Assembly (NCBI RefSeq): GCF_001411555.2
Contig: NC_049903.1
Location: forward strand, 12,939,234-13,003,233
Direction: 5' to 3'
DNA from: Juglans regia
Lineage: Eukaryota > Streptophyta > Magnoliopsida > Fagales > Juglandaceae
DNA: 64,000 nucleotides
Position numbers and translations under genes: made by a program. Below the pieces are notes generated by a model. The model did no database searches, was not told the origin of the DNA, and saw only the letters and a program-made list of their open reading frames with translations. Shown one piece after another: positions 33,279 to 45,890 of the stretch. Within the stretch, counting starts at the first letter, position 1, and each line of letters opens with the position of its first letter.

Positions 33279-35240
33279 TGTAACACCCCACTAGAAATTC
33301 AATGATGAAATTTTTATAGGCTTTAGGAATATCATGAAAACACCGTAAATTTTCACGATTTGACCAATCGCTTAGGTTTTAATCTGTCAGCATAGACAGA
33401 GTTATCACTCACTATGGTGCCAAAAATGTAATTTTTATTTATTTGAGATAGTTAGAAGTGTTATTTTGAGTTATCATTTGCACCATTAGACTCAGCTAAT
33501 TATTTAAGATTTTATGGCGCAATCATCTTATTTTCAGTTTTCGGATGAAACGCTTGTTCGAAAATGTGTTTTGCTTATTTTGAGGCACTTCGAGATTGAA
33601 TTTCAATAAACGAATTGCACAGTTAGATTTGTATGAATATTTAAGATTTTACAGTGTAAAGTTTTTATTTCACTTTTCTTGAATGAATAGTAACCTTTAT
33701 GTAACATCTAGTGCTGTGTTTTCAAAATCACAGTGTTTAGAGAAGTTTTATTTGGATACTTGGCAGGATCTTAGCCATACTTGGTGAATAGAATTTAGAC
33801 ATTTGGCACAAAGAGGATCAATGAGATGATTTGTGAAGGAATCGAGGTGTGAGATCATGCTACCTAAGCAAAATCCTTTTTTTTTCATGTGATCAACCAA
33901 TTTGTGTCAGATAAAATAGGGTTTCAACTCTAGTGAAACCCTAAATAGTTGGGATCCAATTGAAACCCCAAAAGTTTGGTTGAAAACTGAAACCCTAAAT
34001 GGTTTCCCCAAACCCTAATGTTGGCTTCCAAACCCTTTTTTATCCAATTTCTAGCATTGTGTTTAATCACTTGATTAAATCACTTTCACATGCTATTAAT
34101 TCATCAAATTGTTGTTATGACATCATTATTCAACCTTTTATCCATTCCTTTCATTTCATCACTTCTCATCCTCGTTCTTAGAGAGACACTTAGGAGCTCT
34201 CTAGGGAAGTTTTTTGAGTTATTTTACGTGGCCATTTGTGACCCTTTTAAGTATTTTCTCGTAATGACTCCTTCTTGAATATTGTTCTTCTTTGAGTTTA
34301 GTTTCCGTGGATATCTTATTTGTTTTATTTTGTGGTGATTTGGTTGGTCAAAAGTTGTTTAACCATGGGAAGTTCATTCTGAGCTTTAAACTAGAGAGTG
34401 TGTTATGTTTTGGAGTCTTTGACCAAGCTAATGGACATATCTTGGTTTGAAAATTTTATGGAGTATTTTTAACATGTATTTATGAATGTTCATTGAGGAT
34501 TTATTGAATGAATAAAGCTTTTGATGATAGATTTCGTTAGATCTAGAAATTTGAAAACTGGAAGTGGAAAAAATAGTTTTTATTTGAGAAAATTTGAATA
34601 TTTTGTAGTTTAATTTTACTCCAAAGGTTTTGATATTTAGTCTCTTATATGCATGTTAGGATGTTGGTTCGAAAATATTTAGTATTATTTTCAAAGATAT
34701 GATTTTTCTATGCAAGATAATTTTGGTTAGACTTATGATTTGATTTTTTTGGGTTAGATTCATGTTTTATTGTTTTTTAGTCATGTGATTTTAGGTTTGA
34801 AGGTTGGATCTTCTTTAGAACACATGTTTAAACCATGTGATGTTTTAATTTAAAGATTTCATCTTTTTAAGTGTTGTTTTGTGACTTTTGATAACATTTA
34901 TTTGATGATTTAAAGAATGGTTGATCTCAGGATGTAATACTATGTTGGGTTGATAGAGCCTGGTTTGTTGGTGTGTCAGCCCGATTTGATGATCCGACCC
35001 AACAAGGATGCGTTATGATTTTTTGACAGATTTTCACAAATGTTTGTGCCATGGAGGGTAAGCTTGAGCCGATAGACCCAAGCCGAAGCAAATTAAGGTC
35101 AAGCAGAGAGTTCGCTCAAGTCTTGGGGCTTGACAGGTATCTCGAGCGAGAATCAAATAGATTTCTCTCACTCAAAGCACGCTCTACACTTTGCTCGAGT
35201 GAATGACGCAGAAAAGTAAAAAATAAGATTTTCGCCGTCA
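33279..35240 (+). repeat. LTR-like repeat starting TGTAACACCCC
   Basis: TGTAACACCCC at 33279 is a common LTR start in plant gypsy elements. The stretch contains scattered AAACCCTAAA segments (33930-34015) and ends in CTCGAG-type motifs near 35140-35210. I found no partner LTR, primer site or coding domains, so this may be a solo or truncated LTR. The right end is not defined. Confidence 0.35.
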
Positions 35241-35593
35241 TGTGACACTATGAATATATATCATGTATTTAATGAACAGATTAGTATGCCTTAAGTGTTT
35301 TGAAGAGTGATATTTCATCTCAAAGTGTAATTTCATGTGATTCTTCAGCATAATAAAATTTTCTGTAGCTAGGTCTATCAATTTCATAGAGTTTAGGAAG
35401 CAAGTAGACTATATATAACAAATTGTGTGATAAATTGAGGGGGACATGATTTATAGGCTAAAACAATTACATTAAAGTTAATCACTCTCCGACTGATCTT
35501 GTACAGCACTCCTAAGTACCTTGACTCACGCTAGACTAGTTATCCAGCAATATTCGGAATTAAAGAACAATTTCACAGATAAAGAGAGATTAA
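35241..35593. other. intergenic DNA downstream of the dioxygenase gene
   Basis: No gene or repeat recognised. Confidence 0.4.
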
Positions 35594-35599
35594 TTTATT
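35594..35599 (-). promoter_or_regulatory. candidate poly(A) signal of the dioxygenase gene
   Basis: AATAAA on the minus strand, 90 bases past the stop codon at 35689. Confidence 0.5.
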
Positions 35600-35688
35600 G
35601 CCTGAGAGTCTAAGACATGCAGTACATGTATACATGATGATATTGATGATTAATTGGCCGGCGGTGAGCGATTGATCAAGATCTAAGA

Positions 35689-38170
35689 TCAACTAGTACC
35701 AGTACTGTTGCCTTGCCCGGTTTTGATCCTCATATGCTCTACGTAAGTCCTGCCATTGAGACTCCTGGAGAAGAAATCCTTCACATATTTCTCCATTGCC
35801 ACCCTTCTGAATAATGGTGGGTTATTTGGGTTTAACAATGTATTTGAGGGTCCAACCTCTGCCTTGAATTTTGGGTTGAAGAACAAAGCAACTGACATCC
35901 TCTCTTTTGTTGAATTCACTGTTGCTCTGTGCTCCACGCTGTTATATACCCCATTGCTCAAAATCTGCATGCATGCAAAAGCATATTATAACCCGCGCTC
36001 GGTTAATTAAAATTAAAAATGATTTTTAGAAATAATTTAGAGATGATCAGTTCAAATATTATTTTGTATATAATAAAAAAACACCTTAGAAAATTAAGTT
36101 GGTGTAAATTATTATAACCATATATAGTAAGTCATTATATTTGCAACCAAATTAATTAAAGGTATTATCTTTTCTTCCATACATGCAGAGTGATCATCCT
36201 ATCAATATAAACAAACTGTTTTAAACTACCTAAAATAGTTTTTCCTCTCCCCAACGAAATCATGTTCATATATACCATCGTTAATTTACTAGAACCTCAA
36301 CCTATCACTTAATTATTTCACAAAAATATACAAAATAAAAAAGAATAATCACAAACTAAAAAATATACTCACGAATTATTAGCTTTTAAACTTCACCGCT
36401 TGCTGTTTTTGCAGACCTCTTGTATAATTTTAACCGATCTCGTCACTTTTATCTTGGGGTGTAAATCGGTCCGGTCCGGTAATGGATCGAAATTTTTAAT
36501 CTATCATTTTCTCCATATCGAACAAGACCGAACATTTATATAGATCAGACCGGTAGCTATTGGTCTAGTCCGGTCGGTCCGTTCAGTCCGACCTAATTAT
36601 TTTATTTTTTTTTCAAATAAATTAATAAAAAAATTATTTAAATTACTAAATTAAGATTAAGTGAATTATTAATGTGAATTATGTAAAAAATTACCTAATT
36701 ATTTTAATTAAGTATAAATAGTAGAGTATGCATGATGTATTAGCTATTTACATATAATGACATAAATTAAATGAAAATTACATCACTAACTTATATAACT
36801 ATATAAAAATAATATCTTAAATTATTAAAACTATTTAAAAAAATATATATAGGAATTCAGTCTAGTCCAAAATTTGTAGATCTTAGGATCGGACCGAATT
36901 TTTTCAGTCCAAAATTTGTAGGATCGAGATCGACTAGTCTCAATTAAACTTCGGTCCGATCCGATATGTTTTTTCGGTTTGAACCGAACTCCTTACACCC
37001 CTACTTACACAAAGCACATAACCTAAAAACTTGTCTCAAAACTTGTAATTTTTTTTTTGATATAACCTATACTTTAGGAATATTGTACATGAGAATTAAG
37101 AATCCCAAATGGTCACACAAAACGTCATATGTTGAATTAATATTGCTTATGTCATGGTCTGCATGTACATAATATGATGACACTTCTCATGTAGTACTAC
37201 ATCGGTTTGGATACAGAAACACTTTTAATTACTCATCTCATCTCATCATTAACTTTTTTCTAAATCCTAATACAAAATATAATAAATAATTCAACTTTTT
37301 CAAATCCCAAAACAATAATAATATTAAAAAATAATATTCTAACAATATTTTTTCAACTTATCTAAAACCATCTCATCTCACTATCCAAATAAGCACTTAG
37401 ACCTCGACAGTTCATGATAGCTAGGCCGCTTAGGATATCTTTTTAATGTCATACATCATGATGAGATCATATTTATGTTAGAACTAGATTGAACCACCCT
37501 CTCACCCAAGACAATCTATGATAACTGATCTTCTTCTTCTTTTTTAATATAAAAAATTAAAAAAAAAAACAAATGCATTAAAGTTTTTGCTAAAACTTAA
37601 AATTAATGTAGCCAGCTTAAATATATATATAAAAATATATATATTGAGGAGTTTTCTTAAAACCAAAATTGTAAAAGTTTTAGAAGACGTAAAATATCGT
37701 TAATTCTAAAACCCATAATGTTTTTTTTCCATAATTTATTGAGCTTATTCAATGAGCTTCCCTTACTAGCTAGCTTTATCTCATTTTATTGTTTTCTCTA
37801 GGTTGATGCATATGGTGATCATGATTCCTTTTATCTTTGAATTACATCTAGTACTATAACTTTATTCTGCATTATATTACTTTATATAGCAAAATATATA
37901 TTATGTGAAAAATAAAATTCTTAAAAATATTTATCAATTAGTTATTCAAACGGCTGGCCTTCTTAAAAATAAATTCTTGGCTAAGGGATAATATTTATCA
38001 ATGAGTAATTGGTCTCTACCCGCCTGCTTCGGCTAATTTCTATTGGAATATATATCACTTTTTTTTTTTTTTTATTTTACTTTTTTCGAGGTTAAATATT
38101 CTTACTAATATTAAAAAAAGAATATGAGAGAAGATCGAAGACATTAGCATGTATATTTGGTCTGCTTTCA

Positions 38171-38205
<35 letters not shown>

Positions 38206-38238
38206 ACGTGAATGCAGATACATATATCTCGGCTATAA

Positions 38239-38276
<38 letters not shown>

Positions 38277-39079
38277 TGGAATATATATCGTACATTAATA
38301 GTAAATGCGTGTTTTCAATCATGTTGAATATTAGCATATCAAGTAAGTACGAGCAACTAGCTAGAAACAGTGAAACCGTGTTACGTAAATTTAAGGCACC
38401 CATAAAAGATACTTTAATTCCTATAATTAAGACCACGTAGTACGTTAGAAATTAGTTGTTAGATCGGCCTCCTAAATTACGAAGTTTGAACACGAGACCA
38501 AAGAGTTTCCAGAAAAGCGGACGACTGGTTGATTCACGTTTTTCATATATGCACGTTTTTCATTTCTTAATTGATCTTTCTTTCATACCAAACTTTGAAA
38601 TATATAGATGGATCAGATCAAGAGAGGAACGATCACAAACCTCTAGAATGTCTCCAATATTCACAACAAAGCCATCTGGGCGGAAGCTTACGGGAATCCA
38701 AACCCCGTCTTTCTTTATTTGAAGGCCTTCGACTCCATTAACCTGGTGAAGGATGGTGATTCCGGTTGCGTCCGAATGAGGCGTGAGACCCACAACCAGC
38801 TCCGGTTGTGGGCACGGAGGATAGTAAGTCATCCTCACAGATTGCATCCCATCTTCAAACAACTCCTCCATCTCTTCCTTCTCCAGCAATAGGGCCTTTC
38901 CCAGGTAATCGAACAGTGTCATAGCTAGTCTTTGCAACTCCAATATGTAAGTCTCCAGAGTTTCTCTGGCGAAACCAGATCAATAATAGATCAGTACAAA
39001 TTGTTCATGTTCCAAAAACAGAATAAAAGATCAAGATATATAAATGCAGTTTGTGTTGTTTGTGTGTGTGTGTGTGTGT

Positions 39080-39113
<34 letters not shown>

Positions 39114-39846
39114 CTCAAAGAAGAAGGAAGTTCGGGGAAGAGATATGGCTTTCTTCTATGAATTGGGTTTATTATCATATATACCCTATCACCCCAATCA
39201 AGTCTCTGTTCATCGGACCGGACCACGGTTCCAAAGCCTTCAACATCACCTGGTCTTACCTTCAACTTCATTTTTTCCTCCACAGGAAGCTTGAAGAATC
39301 CTTCAATCTCATCATTCAGCTTCTCCACGAGTGAAGAACTAACTCCATGATTGACCAACTGGACAATAACAACATAAAAACTGTACGTAATTAGCTTCAG
39401 CTTTCTCAATATTAGAGTTGAAAATGATAAAGCCAACCCATGCAAGCTAGATATATGTATATTAATCCTAGCAATTGCATATATAGGCACGTTCATTTGA
39501 TAATATGCGAGCCCAAAACGATAATTTTCCAGTGCTAACGTATATGAAAGATCAAAACTAAAAAATAATTAAGAATTAGCTAGCAGACCTGAAACATGCC
39601 CCATTCGATGCAAATAGAGTGCAACTTCTCGAGTTCAAAGTCTTTGGTATCTTCAGAAACCAATTTTTTCATGTCAACTGTGGGGATCGCAGGGAAAGAG
39701 GTCTTTAGAACTGGGGCGGGATCTTGACCAACGCGAATAAAGCGTTCTGGGACTTTGATCTTGGGGTCTAATTTTCGGAGCTCCTCGTCTATGCTCAGCA
39801 CTAGATGATCAGAACAAGTGATCAAACCCACTTGCTGTGATGCCAT
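35689..39846 (-). CDS. 2-oxoglutarate/Fe(II)-dependent dioxygenase, SRG1-like
   Basis: A cytosolic oxidoreductase that couples oxidation of a small-molecule substrate to 2-oxoglutarate decarboxylation; the substrate cannot be told from sequence. Exons: 39846-39589, 39358-39114, 38965-38641, 35964-35689, all with GT...AG introns in consistent phase, giving 367 residues. The DIOX_N domain covers about residues 50-160 (FPAIPTVDMKKL, then LVNHGVSSSLVEKL). The 2OG-FeII_Oxy domain has MTYYPPCPQPELVVGLTPHSD, with iron ligands His231, Asp233 and His288 and the 2-oxoglutarate-binding RMS (Arg298, Ser300). The C-terminus ends RIKTGQGNSTGTS. It resembles SRG1 and codeine-demethylase-like enzymes. ATG 39846 is preferred over the in-frame 39885 because the TATA box is at 39919-39927. 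Intron 3 is 2.7 kb and carries two MITEs. All catalytic residues are present. Confidence 0.93.
36456..37001. mobile_element. hAT-like MITE in dioxygenase intron 3
   Basis: A 546-bp element with inverted ends GGGGTGTAAATCGGT and GAACCGAACT...TTACACCCC, and several GGTCCGGTC/GACCGGT motifs near both ends. Such ends are common in plant hAT-type non-autonomous elements. No clear 8-bp target duplication was found. Confidence 0.6.
37197..37400. mobile_element. MITE relative (CATCTCATCTC type) in intron 3
   Basis: Shares the interior ACAAAATATAATAAA-AATTCAACTTTTT...TAATATTAAAAAATAATATTC with the MITE at 24361-24566, with TTTGGATA and TATCCAAA at its ends. Confidence 0.6.
39061..39111. repeat. compound (TG)n/(AG)n microsatellite beside a splice donor
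   Basis: TG repeats (39061-39081) pass into AG repeats (39083-39110). On the gene strand the donor GT at 39113 is followed almost at once by the TC run. The tract makes up the first third of intron 2. Confidence 0.9.
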
Positions 39847-39918
39847 TTTTGCTTTGCCAAAGTGATCAGTGCAGGTACTGCGCACAGCTCTCCACCCAAG
39901 TCATGTACGTGATGGGGG

Positions 39919-39927
39919 CATATATAG
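39919..39927 (-). promoter_or_regulatory. TATA box of the dioxygenase gene
   Basis: CTATATATG on the minus strand, 73 bases before ATG 39846. Confidence 0.65.
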
Positions 39928-41148
39928 CCATAACCATTGGACCAGAAGTAGCGTTCCATAAAAAAAACGTGCGTCAATTAAACTAGCTGGCTGTAACATT
40001 AATGTTTTTGATGATGATATATACATGTGTACGTACGTATTGGATCATTGATAAAGATTATAAGGGACTAATTTGGGAATTAGAAGTCAATATTCCCGGT
40101 GGCTCAATATATATATATATATATATAAAAATATTAAAAACTGAGGTTTTCAAACAAATAAAGGTGAAAATTATGAGTTTTTGTTTTTCAATGCTGGTAT
40201 AGTGACATAACAAAATCTCATATTAAATATAATATATAATTTGAAAACTATTTTTGAGCCATGCAAAATTATTATTAGTTATAGTTTTTATTCGAGATTT
40301 CTGAATATACATTTTTGGGCTCCCCTGATAATTTATAAGATGATTACAATTCTTTTTTAAATTAATTAGATAAGAAAAAGGCAAAAATACTTATAATAGC
40401 TAGTAATGCCTTTATGAAGAAGATCCCTTAAAGTTTTTATCTAAATTTTAGAGCCTACAGTATGAGATAGATAGACATATAAAATGAACTTTATGTACAT
40501 TATTTATAGCTGCCTAAATGAAATTTTTGAATAATATTAATACTTGATAAATATTATAGCATGTATCTGTTTACTAGGCTCTAAATTTAGTTTGGACCAA
40601 AAATTCAAAGGAGTACATAATTAATTTGAATCTAAGTACTCCTTATGGTTATTAATTATATAAGGTTGTAACAGGCATAGTGAACTAATATTAAACTATC
40701 TCACATCATCTCATCTCATTTCATCTCATCTAATTTCAAATAATAATCTTACTAACTACTATTCACAAACCATTTCAACTCATCTCATATTATCTTACTA
40801 TCCAAACAAACACTTAATATTAGTCCATAAGTAGTTCGAATGTCATACGTAACCTTTAATTGAAAAGAGAAATATCTTTATTTCATAAGACCTAATTTCA
40901 GCGTTAGAAAGGAATGTGTGAACTATGAATGAATTAAAAAAAAGTGGGTGGGTGGCTTTCAAAAGTTGGAATTAAAGTTCATAGGTTATAATCCGATGCT
41001 CCCAAGGGAAAGCAATTTTGCATTTGCTAAATAATATAATACCAAAACATATCAGCTTCTAGATGATCGTAAACTAGTATTCCTAGTAATAGCCAAAAAG
41101 GGATCGATTGATACTTCATACCTATGCATGCATGTATTTCAATTGGAA

Positions 41149-41183
<35 letters not shown>

Positions 41184-41261
41184 TTAAAGATTGATACAGG
41201 TTAATCATTTTAGTTTGTCGGTTTATTTTTATAAAAAAAAATTATTATTAAAAAATTTATA
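39928..41261. other. dioxygenase upstream region with MITE and TA repeats
   Basis: No gene seen. About 40690-40815 has CATCTCATCTC runs ending CTATCCAAACAAACAC, another member of the MITE family above. (TA)n runs lie at 40108-40127 and 41154-41181. Confidence 0.5.
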
Positions 41262-41539
41262 TCTTCCTATAACTTAAAAGAGCCTATCTTCATATGAACA
41301 GTAATGAACAGTATTACTGTTCATCAACAGTAATGAATAGCTCTGTTTTTTTTTCCACATATTTGTTTAGTTTTTTTGTTTCTTTTTGAGTTCGTCCGTA
41401 TGAATGCCAGTGTGCGACGTAATACCACAATCTCCGTCCCTCTCTACATCATCACAATAAAACCATGACAAAATCACAACAAAATACCACAAAATAAAAA
41501 AATCATCACACAACTCACCAAATCAACAAATCGCAAATC

Positions 41540-42075
41540 ACAAATCATAGTCATCAACTGCTGGAGCTTGGGAAGAAGGGAGAGTCCGTGAGAGAGTGAG
41601 AGAGAGTGGGCATGCATGAGGGGTAGATCGAGGCCATGGGTGGTTGGGGTAGGTCGATGGTGGCCAGAGGAGGCTCATGACGGTGGCTGGACACCGTGGG
41701 TCATGGCGCACGGCGGTGGAAGTGGGAGAACCCGTGCATGAGGGAGGTGGACTTCGTGGGAGCAAACGGCAGGGAGATGGAGGCCGAGCTCGCTGGAGGG
41801 AGATGGCCGATGGAAGAGGAGGCTACCGTGGAGGTGGTGGCGCCGGAGGATGGCGCACGGCGGCGCAGCAACATCAAACCCATTCGAGCTTTGCACAGCC
41901 GAGAGAGAGGAAGAGAGAGCGTGAGAGAGGGAGACCGATGTGAGGGGACTTGCCGGAGTGAGGTTATGCCGATGGAAGGGGCGGTGAGGCTCACCGGTGC
42001 ACGGCTGCGCCGGGCTGGGCAGAGGAAGATTCGGCTGGGAGAGGGGCAACGTACCACGTACGCGTGAGCTAAGGG
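41540..42075. other. GC- and purine-rich insert in Helitron H1
   Basis: This block is much richer in G and C than its flanks, which are strongly AT-rich. Open frames occur in several frames of both strands with low-complexity Arg/Gly/Glu or Pro/Ser/Leu content, and none shows a known domain. It may be captured leader or promoter DNA; I do not call a gene. Confidence 0.5.
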
Positions 42076-42373
42076 AGGAGAGAGAGAGTGGAGGAAAAAG
42101 TGAGGGAAAAAGAATAGGGTCTGGGTATTTACCCAGTCTCTTCGTCTTAGAGTCTTCAAAATGATTTAATTGTAAAAGATTAAAATACTTATTTGAATAT
42201 ACATAAACATTAACTTAATTAAAAACATTGAAATAAATTAAATAGATGATGAAATTTTATTAAATATTTTTAAGAAATTAATCTCAACCCTTCATTTTAA
42301 GTCCTTAGATTTGATCTAACAATATAAATTTAAATACTGATTTAAACTAATTTAAAATTTAAATAATTAATAC

Positions 42374-42707
42374 ATAAATAGCATATCATACATAAACTAT
42401 CAAATTTAATTTATAAAATACTAATCTTTCATCATTAAATAAATGATAAAATTTTATTAAATACTTTTAAGAAATTAAAACCATATAAATAATTAGAGTT
42501 TTAGCATAATTTAAGTATGATAATATTCTTAATTAACTAAATAAATAGCATATCATACATAAACTATCAAATTTAATTTATAAAATACTAATCTTCCATC
42601 ATTAAATAAATGATAAAATTTTATTAAATATTTTTAAGAAATTAAAACCATATAAATAATTAAAGTTTTAACATAATTTAAATATGATAATATTCTTATT
42701 TAACTAA
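42374..42707. repeat. 167-bp direct tandem repeat
   Basis: GCATATCATACATAAACTAT starts at 42381 and again at 42548. The two units are nearly identical. More diverged copies follow at about 42890-43130, 43880-44050 and 44218-44345. Confidence 0.8.
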
Positions 42708-43282
42708 ATTAGGCAAACGTACGTGGGGAATGAGAGAGAGTGAGAAAGGAAAAGTAGAGGAAAATGTTAGTTTTTGGGTTTTAAATTCCAACCATTCATC
42801 TTTAATCTTCAGATTTAATCTAACGGTAGAAGTTTAAATATTGATTTAAACTAATATAAAATAGATAATTAAAATATAAATATTCTATCATACACTTAAA
42901 ATTAATTTTAATTTATAAAATACTAATTTTTCATCATTAAATAAAAGATGGAGTTTTACTGAACATTTTTAAGAGAATAATATTATATCATACACTTAAA
43001 ATCAACTTTAATTTATAAAATACTAATTTTTTATCATTAAATAAATGATGAAATTTTAATGTATATTTTTAAGAGAAAAAAACTATCTAATTAATTTAAA
43101 TTTTTAATATAATTTAAATTTCATAATAAATTATGAGTATAAATAAATAATAATTTTATTCTTATATATTAGATTATTTTAATATTCAAAATTATATATT
43201 TTTTTTTAATTTGATAGATGTGGTAAAGGTGCTTTGCACGTTTACCATGGCCAGTGTATATATAAATATATATATATATATA

Positions 43283-43812
43283 TCTGCCTATACTTAAAAG
43301 TGCGTATAATGTTACTATTCATTATTGTTCATCGTGAACAGTAACTCTAAATCTGCCGGTTTTTTTTTTTTTTTTTAAATCTTATCTTATCTTATCTTAT
43401 TACTATTCATCAACTGTATGATGAACGATGAACAGTAAAGATTTTTTTTTTATTCGTGTGAATGTCAATGTGCGACGTAATACCGCAATCGTGCATAGGA
43501 AATGAGAGAGAGGAAGAAAGAAAAAGTGGAAAAAATATTGATTTTTATCTGCCTATACTTAAAAGTGCGTATAATGTTACTATTCATTACTGTTCATCGT
43601 GAACAGTAACTCTAAATCTGCCGGTTTTTTTTTTTTTTTTTAAATCTTATCTTATCTTATCTTATTACTATTCATCAACTGTATGATGAACGATGAACAG
43701 TAAAGATTTTTTTTTTATTCGTGTGAATGCCAATGTGCGACGTAATACCGCAATCGTGCATAGGGAATGAGAGAGAGGAAGAAAGAAAAAGTGGAAAAAA
43801 TATTGATTTTTA
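43283..43812. repeat. 265-bp tandem duplication of the Helitron 5' end
   Basis: Copy 1 starts at 43283 and copy 2 at 43548. Each begins TCTGCCTATACTTAAAAG and holds the hairpin TTACTGTTCA-TCG-TGAACAGTAA (copy 1 has one change) and ATCTTATCTTATCTTAT. Only about three differences were noted. Confidence 0.9.
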
Positions 43813-45212
43813 AGTTTTAAATGATCAATAAAGAAGTTGTTTTTTTTTTCTTCGCATGTTTTTTTCGCATATCCTATTACTGTTTATTATATCATACACT
43901 AAAAATCAACTTTAATTTATACAATACTAATTTTTTATCATTAAATAAATGATGAAATTTTACTGTACATTTTTAAGAGAAAAAAACTATCTAATTAATT
44001 TGAATTTTTAATATAATTTAAATTTCATAATAAATGATGAACATAAATAAATAATAATTTTATTCTTATACATTAGACTATTTTAATATTTGAAATTACA
44101 CTTTATTTTTTTCTTCAATTTGACAGATGTGGCAAACGTGCTTTTCTTTTATCAATTAGAAAATCTTACGCCATACAGGATTTTACACAAGTACCACTAA
44201 TTTCAAAATAACCAAGCCATTTATAAAATACTAATATTTCATCATTAAATAAATAATGAAATTTTGTTAAATATTTTTAAAAAAGTATAACTATATAAAT
44301 AATTAGAGTTTTAACATAATTTAAATATGATAATATTCTTAATTAACTAAAGAGAACTGCTACAACTAATAAAAAAGTAACCTGAAAATATGTCATGAAT
44401 ATGTATTTCATTTTTTTATTTTTCTTTTCTTTTTTTCATGTATTTTTTTAATCATCATAAACATTTTTAAAAAAATAAAAAATTTACAACATCATTGGAT
44501 CAGGAGGGAATTGACAATCTATCTCTTCTCAAACAAAATTATTGAGTTCGAGGAAGAGATTAATAGATTCTTAGGTTTTCAGAAACTTTTATATATTTTT
44601 TAAAATATTATTTAAATATAAAATATTTTTTTATTTGTTAATCTAATCATTACAATTTTCTTAAATATAAATTTTTTAAATTTAAAACAAAAACTACATT
44701 AAAAAATTATATTCCAATAATATTTTAACTTTTATAATATTTTTATTTTAACTTTTTTTCTCTCATTTTCTACAATCAAATAAAACATCTTAATCCAAAT
44801 AATTTTATATATTACTATTCACAAACCATGTCACTACTATTAATACATCGATCCAAATCATATCTAAGGATATGATGTCTACGTGTGTTGTTTTTTGAAA
44901 GACGAGGCTGCTGCTGGTACATTAAAATTTTTAAGATTTAAATCCAACCCTTCATTTTACCACTTCTCATTTTTTTTTCTTCGGTTGGATTGCTTCGATT
45001 TATGCAGTGAAGTACTATCACTATCACAAAAATTCTCCACATCTCTTTTCACTTGTTAGGTACAGAAATTGAGTTCATAAAAAAATTCTCTATATACTAC
45101 TTATTTTACTTATGATTACGTTTTCTTTTTTTTAATCCAAAACATATTTATATTTTACAAAATAAATTATTTTTTAACTGGGCAAATGTGCCTCGCACAT
45201 TACCCAACCGCT

Positions 45213-45214
<2 letters not shown>
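43283..45214 (+). mobile_element. Helitron-like element H2 with classic 3' end
   Basis: Starts TCTGCCTATACTTAAAAG after an A. Ends with hairpin AATGTGC-CTC-GCACATT (45185-45201), nine bases, then CTAG at 45211-45214 directly before T. This is the standard Helitron terminus, inserted between A and T. Its 5' 265 bp is tandemly duplicated. No helicase gene is present. Confidence 0.72.
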
Positions 45215-45247
<33 letters not shown>

Positions 45248-45890
45248 AGACGGTGAAGTGTGAAATCAAAATATTGCATGTAGTTGAGAATTTCTACTCT
45301 AATACCATCTATGTCAATTAAATTGTGTTATTATATATAAAGAAGGCTGCATTGAAAGGGCCTTCGACAAGTCGAGGTTGCGTAATGGATGTTGATTTCA
45401 CCTATGACGTGATGCACGCATGGATTTTGAGCTACCTAGCTAGGTAGCCACACATACGTACACATGAGCTTAATTCCATAGACGTTTAAAAACGTGCGTA
45501 ATAATTATCAAACGTACTCCTAGATAGCTAGCCTTTCATAAAGTGAATAATACAATATATAGAGAGAGAGAGAGAGAGAGTTGAAAAGTCTCATGTAGTA
45601 CTCCTACTGATTGATGAGTTTATTATTTTACAGACAATCCACGTTTCCGATCGAAAAGTTAGGGATTAGTCAAAAACGAAATCATGATCCATGATGACAT
45701 CTAATTCCAATACTTGTAGGAAGTCTACCCAACTGGTGGAAATCAATAGGAGATGGGCCACGTGGATCAGGTCTCACGGATACATGGTACATCAACGTCT
45801 AATTGGCCTATCCATTTCATTTTTGTTGCGAGGGACAGGGATGATCAATCCTGTTTAATTTGGACCCACAACAGTAAAGTTCTAATAAAG
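45215..45890. other. intergenic DNA
   Basis: (TA)n at 45215-45240 and (GA)n at 45562-45580. No gene recognised. Confidence 0.45.

Larger units (their letters stand above)
41262..43254 (+). mobile_element. Helitron-like element H1
   Basis: Starts TCTTCCTATAACTTAAAAG after an A, a typical Helitron 5' end. It ends with a hairpin at 43222-43246 (GGTAAAGGTGC, loop TTT, GCACGTTTACC; one mismatch), then ATGG and CCAG before T. CCAG would be a one-base change from the usual CTAG. No Rep/helicase coding is present, so it is non-autonomous. The interior includes an unusually GC-rich block (41540-42075) and AT-rich tandem repeats. Confidence 0.6.

Noticed and set aside
33930..34020. AAACCCTAAA runs that resemble plant telomere repeats
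   Set aside because: The units are interrupted and irregular, so this is not an interstitial telomere array; more likely part of the LTR-like repeat.
41538..42159. Several overlapping 75-152 residue open frames on both strands
   Set aside because: High GC and low complexity open many frames at once; none has a domain, a good start context or exon structure.
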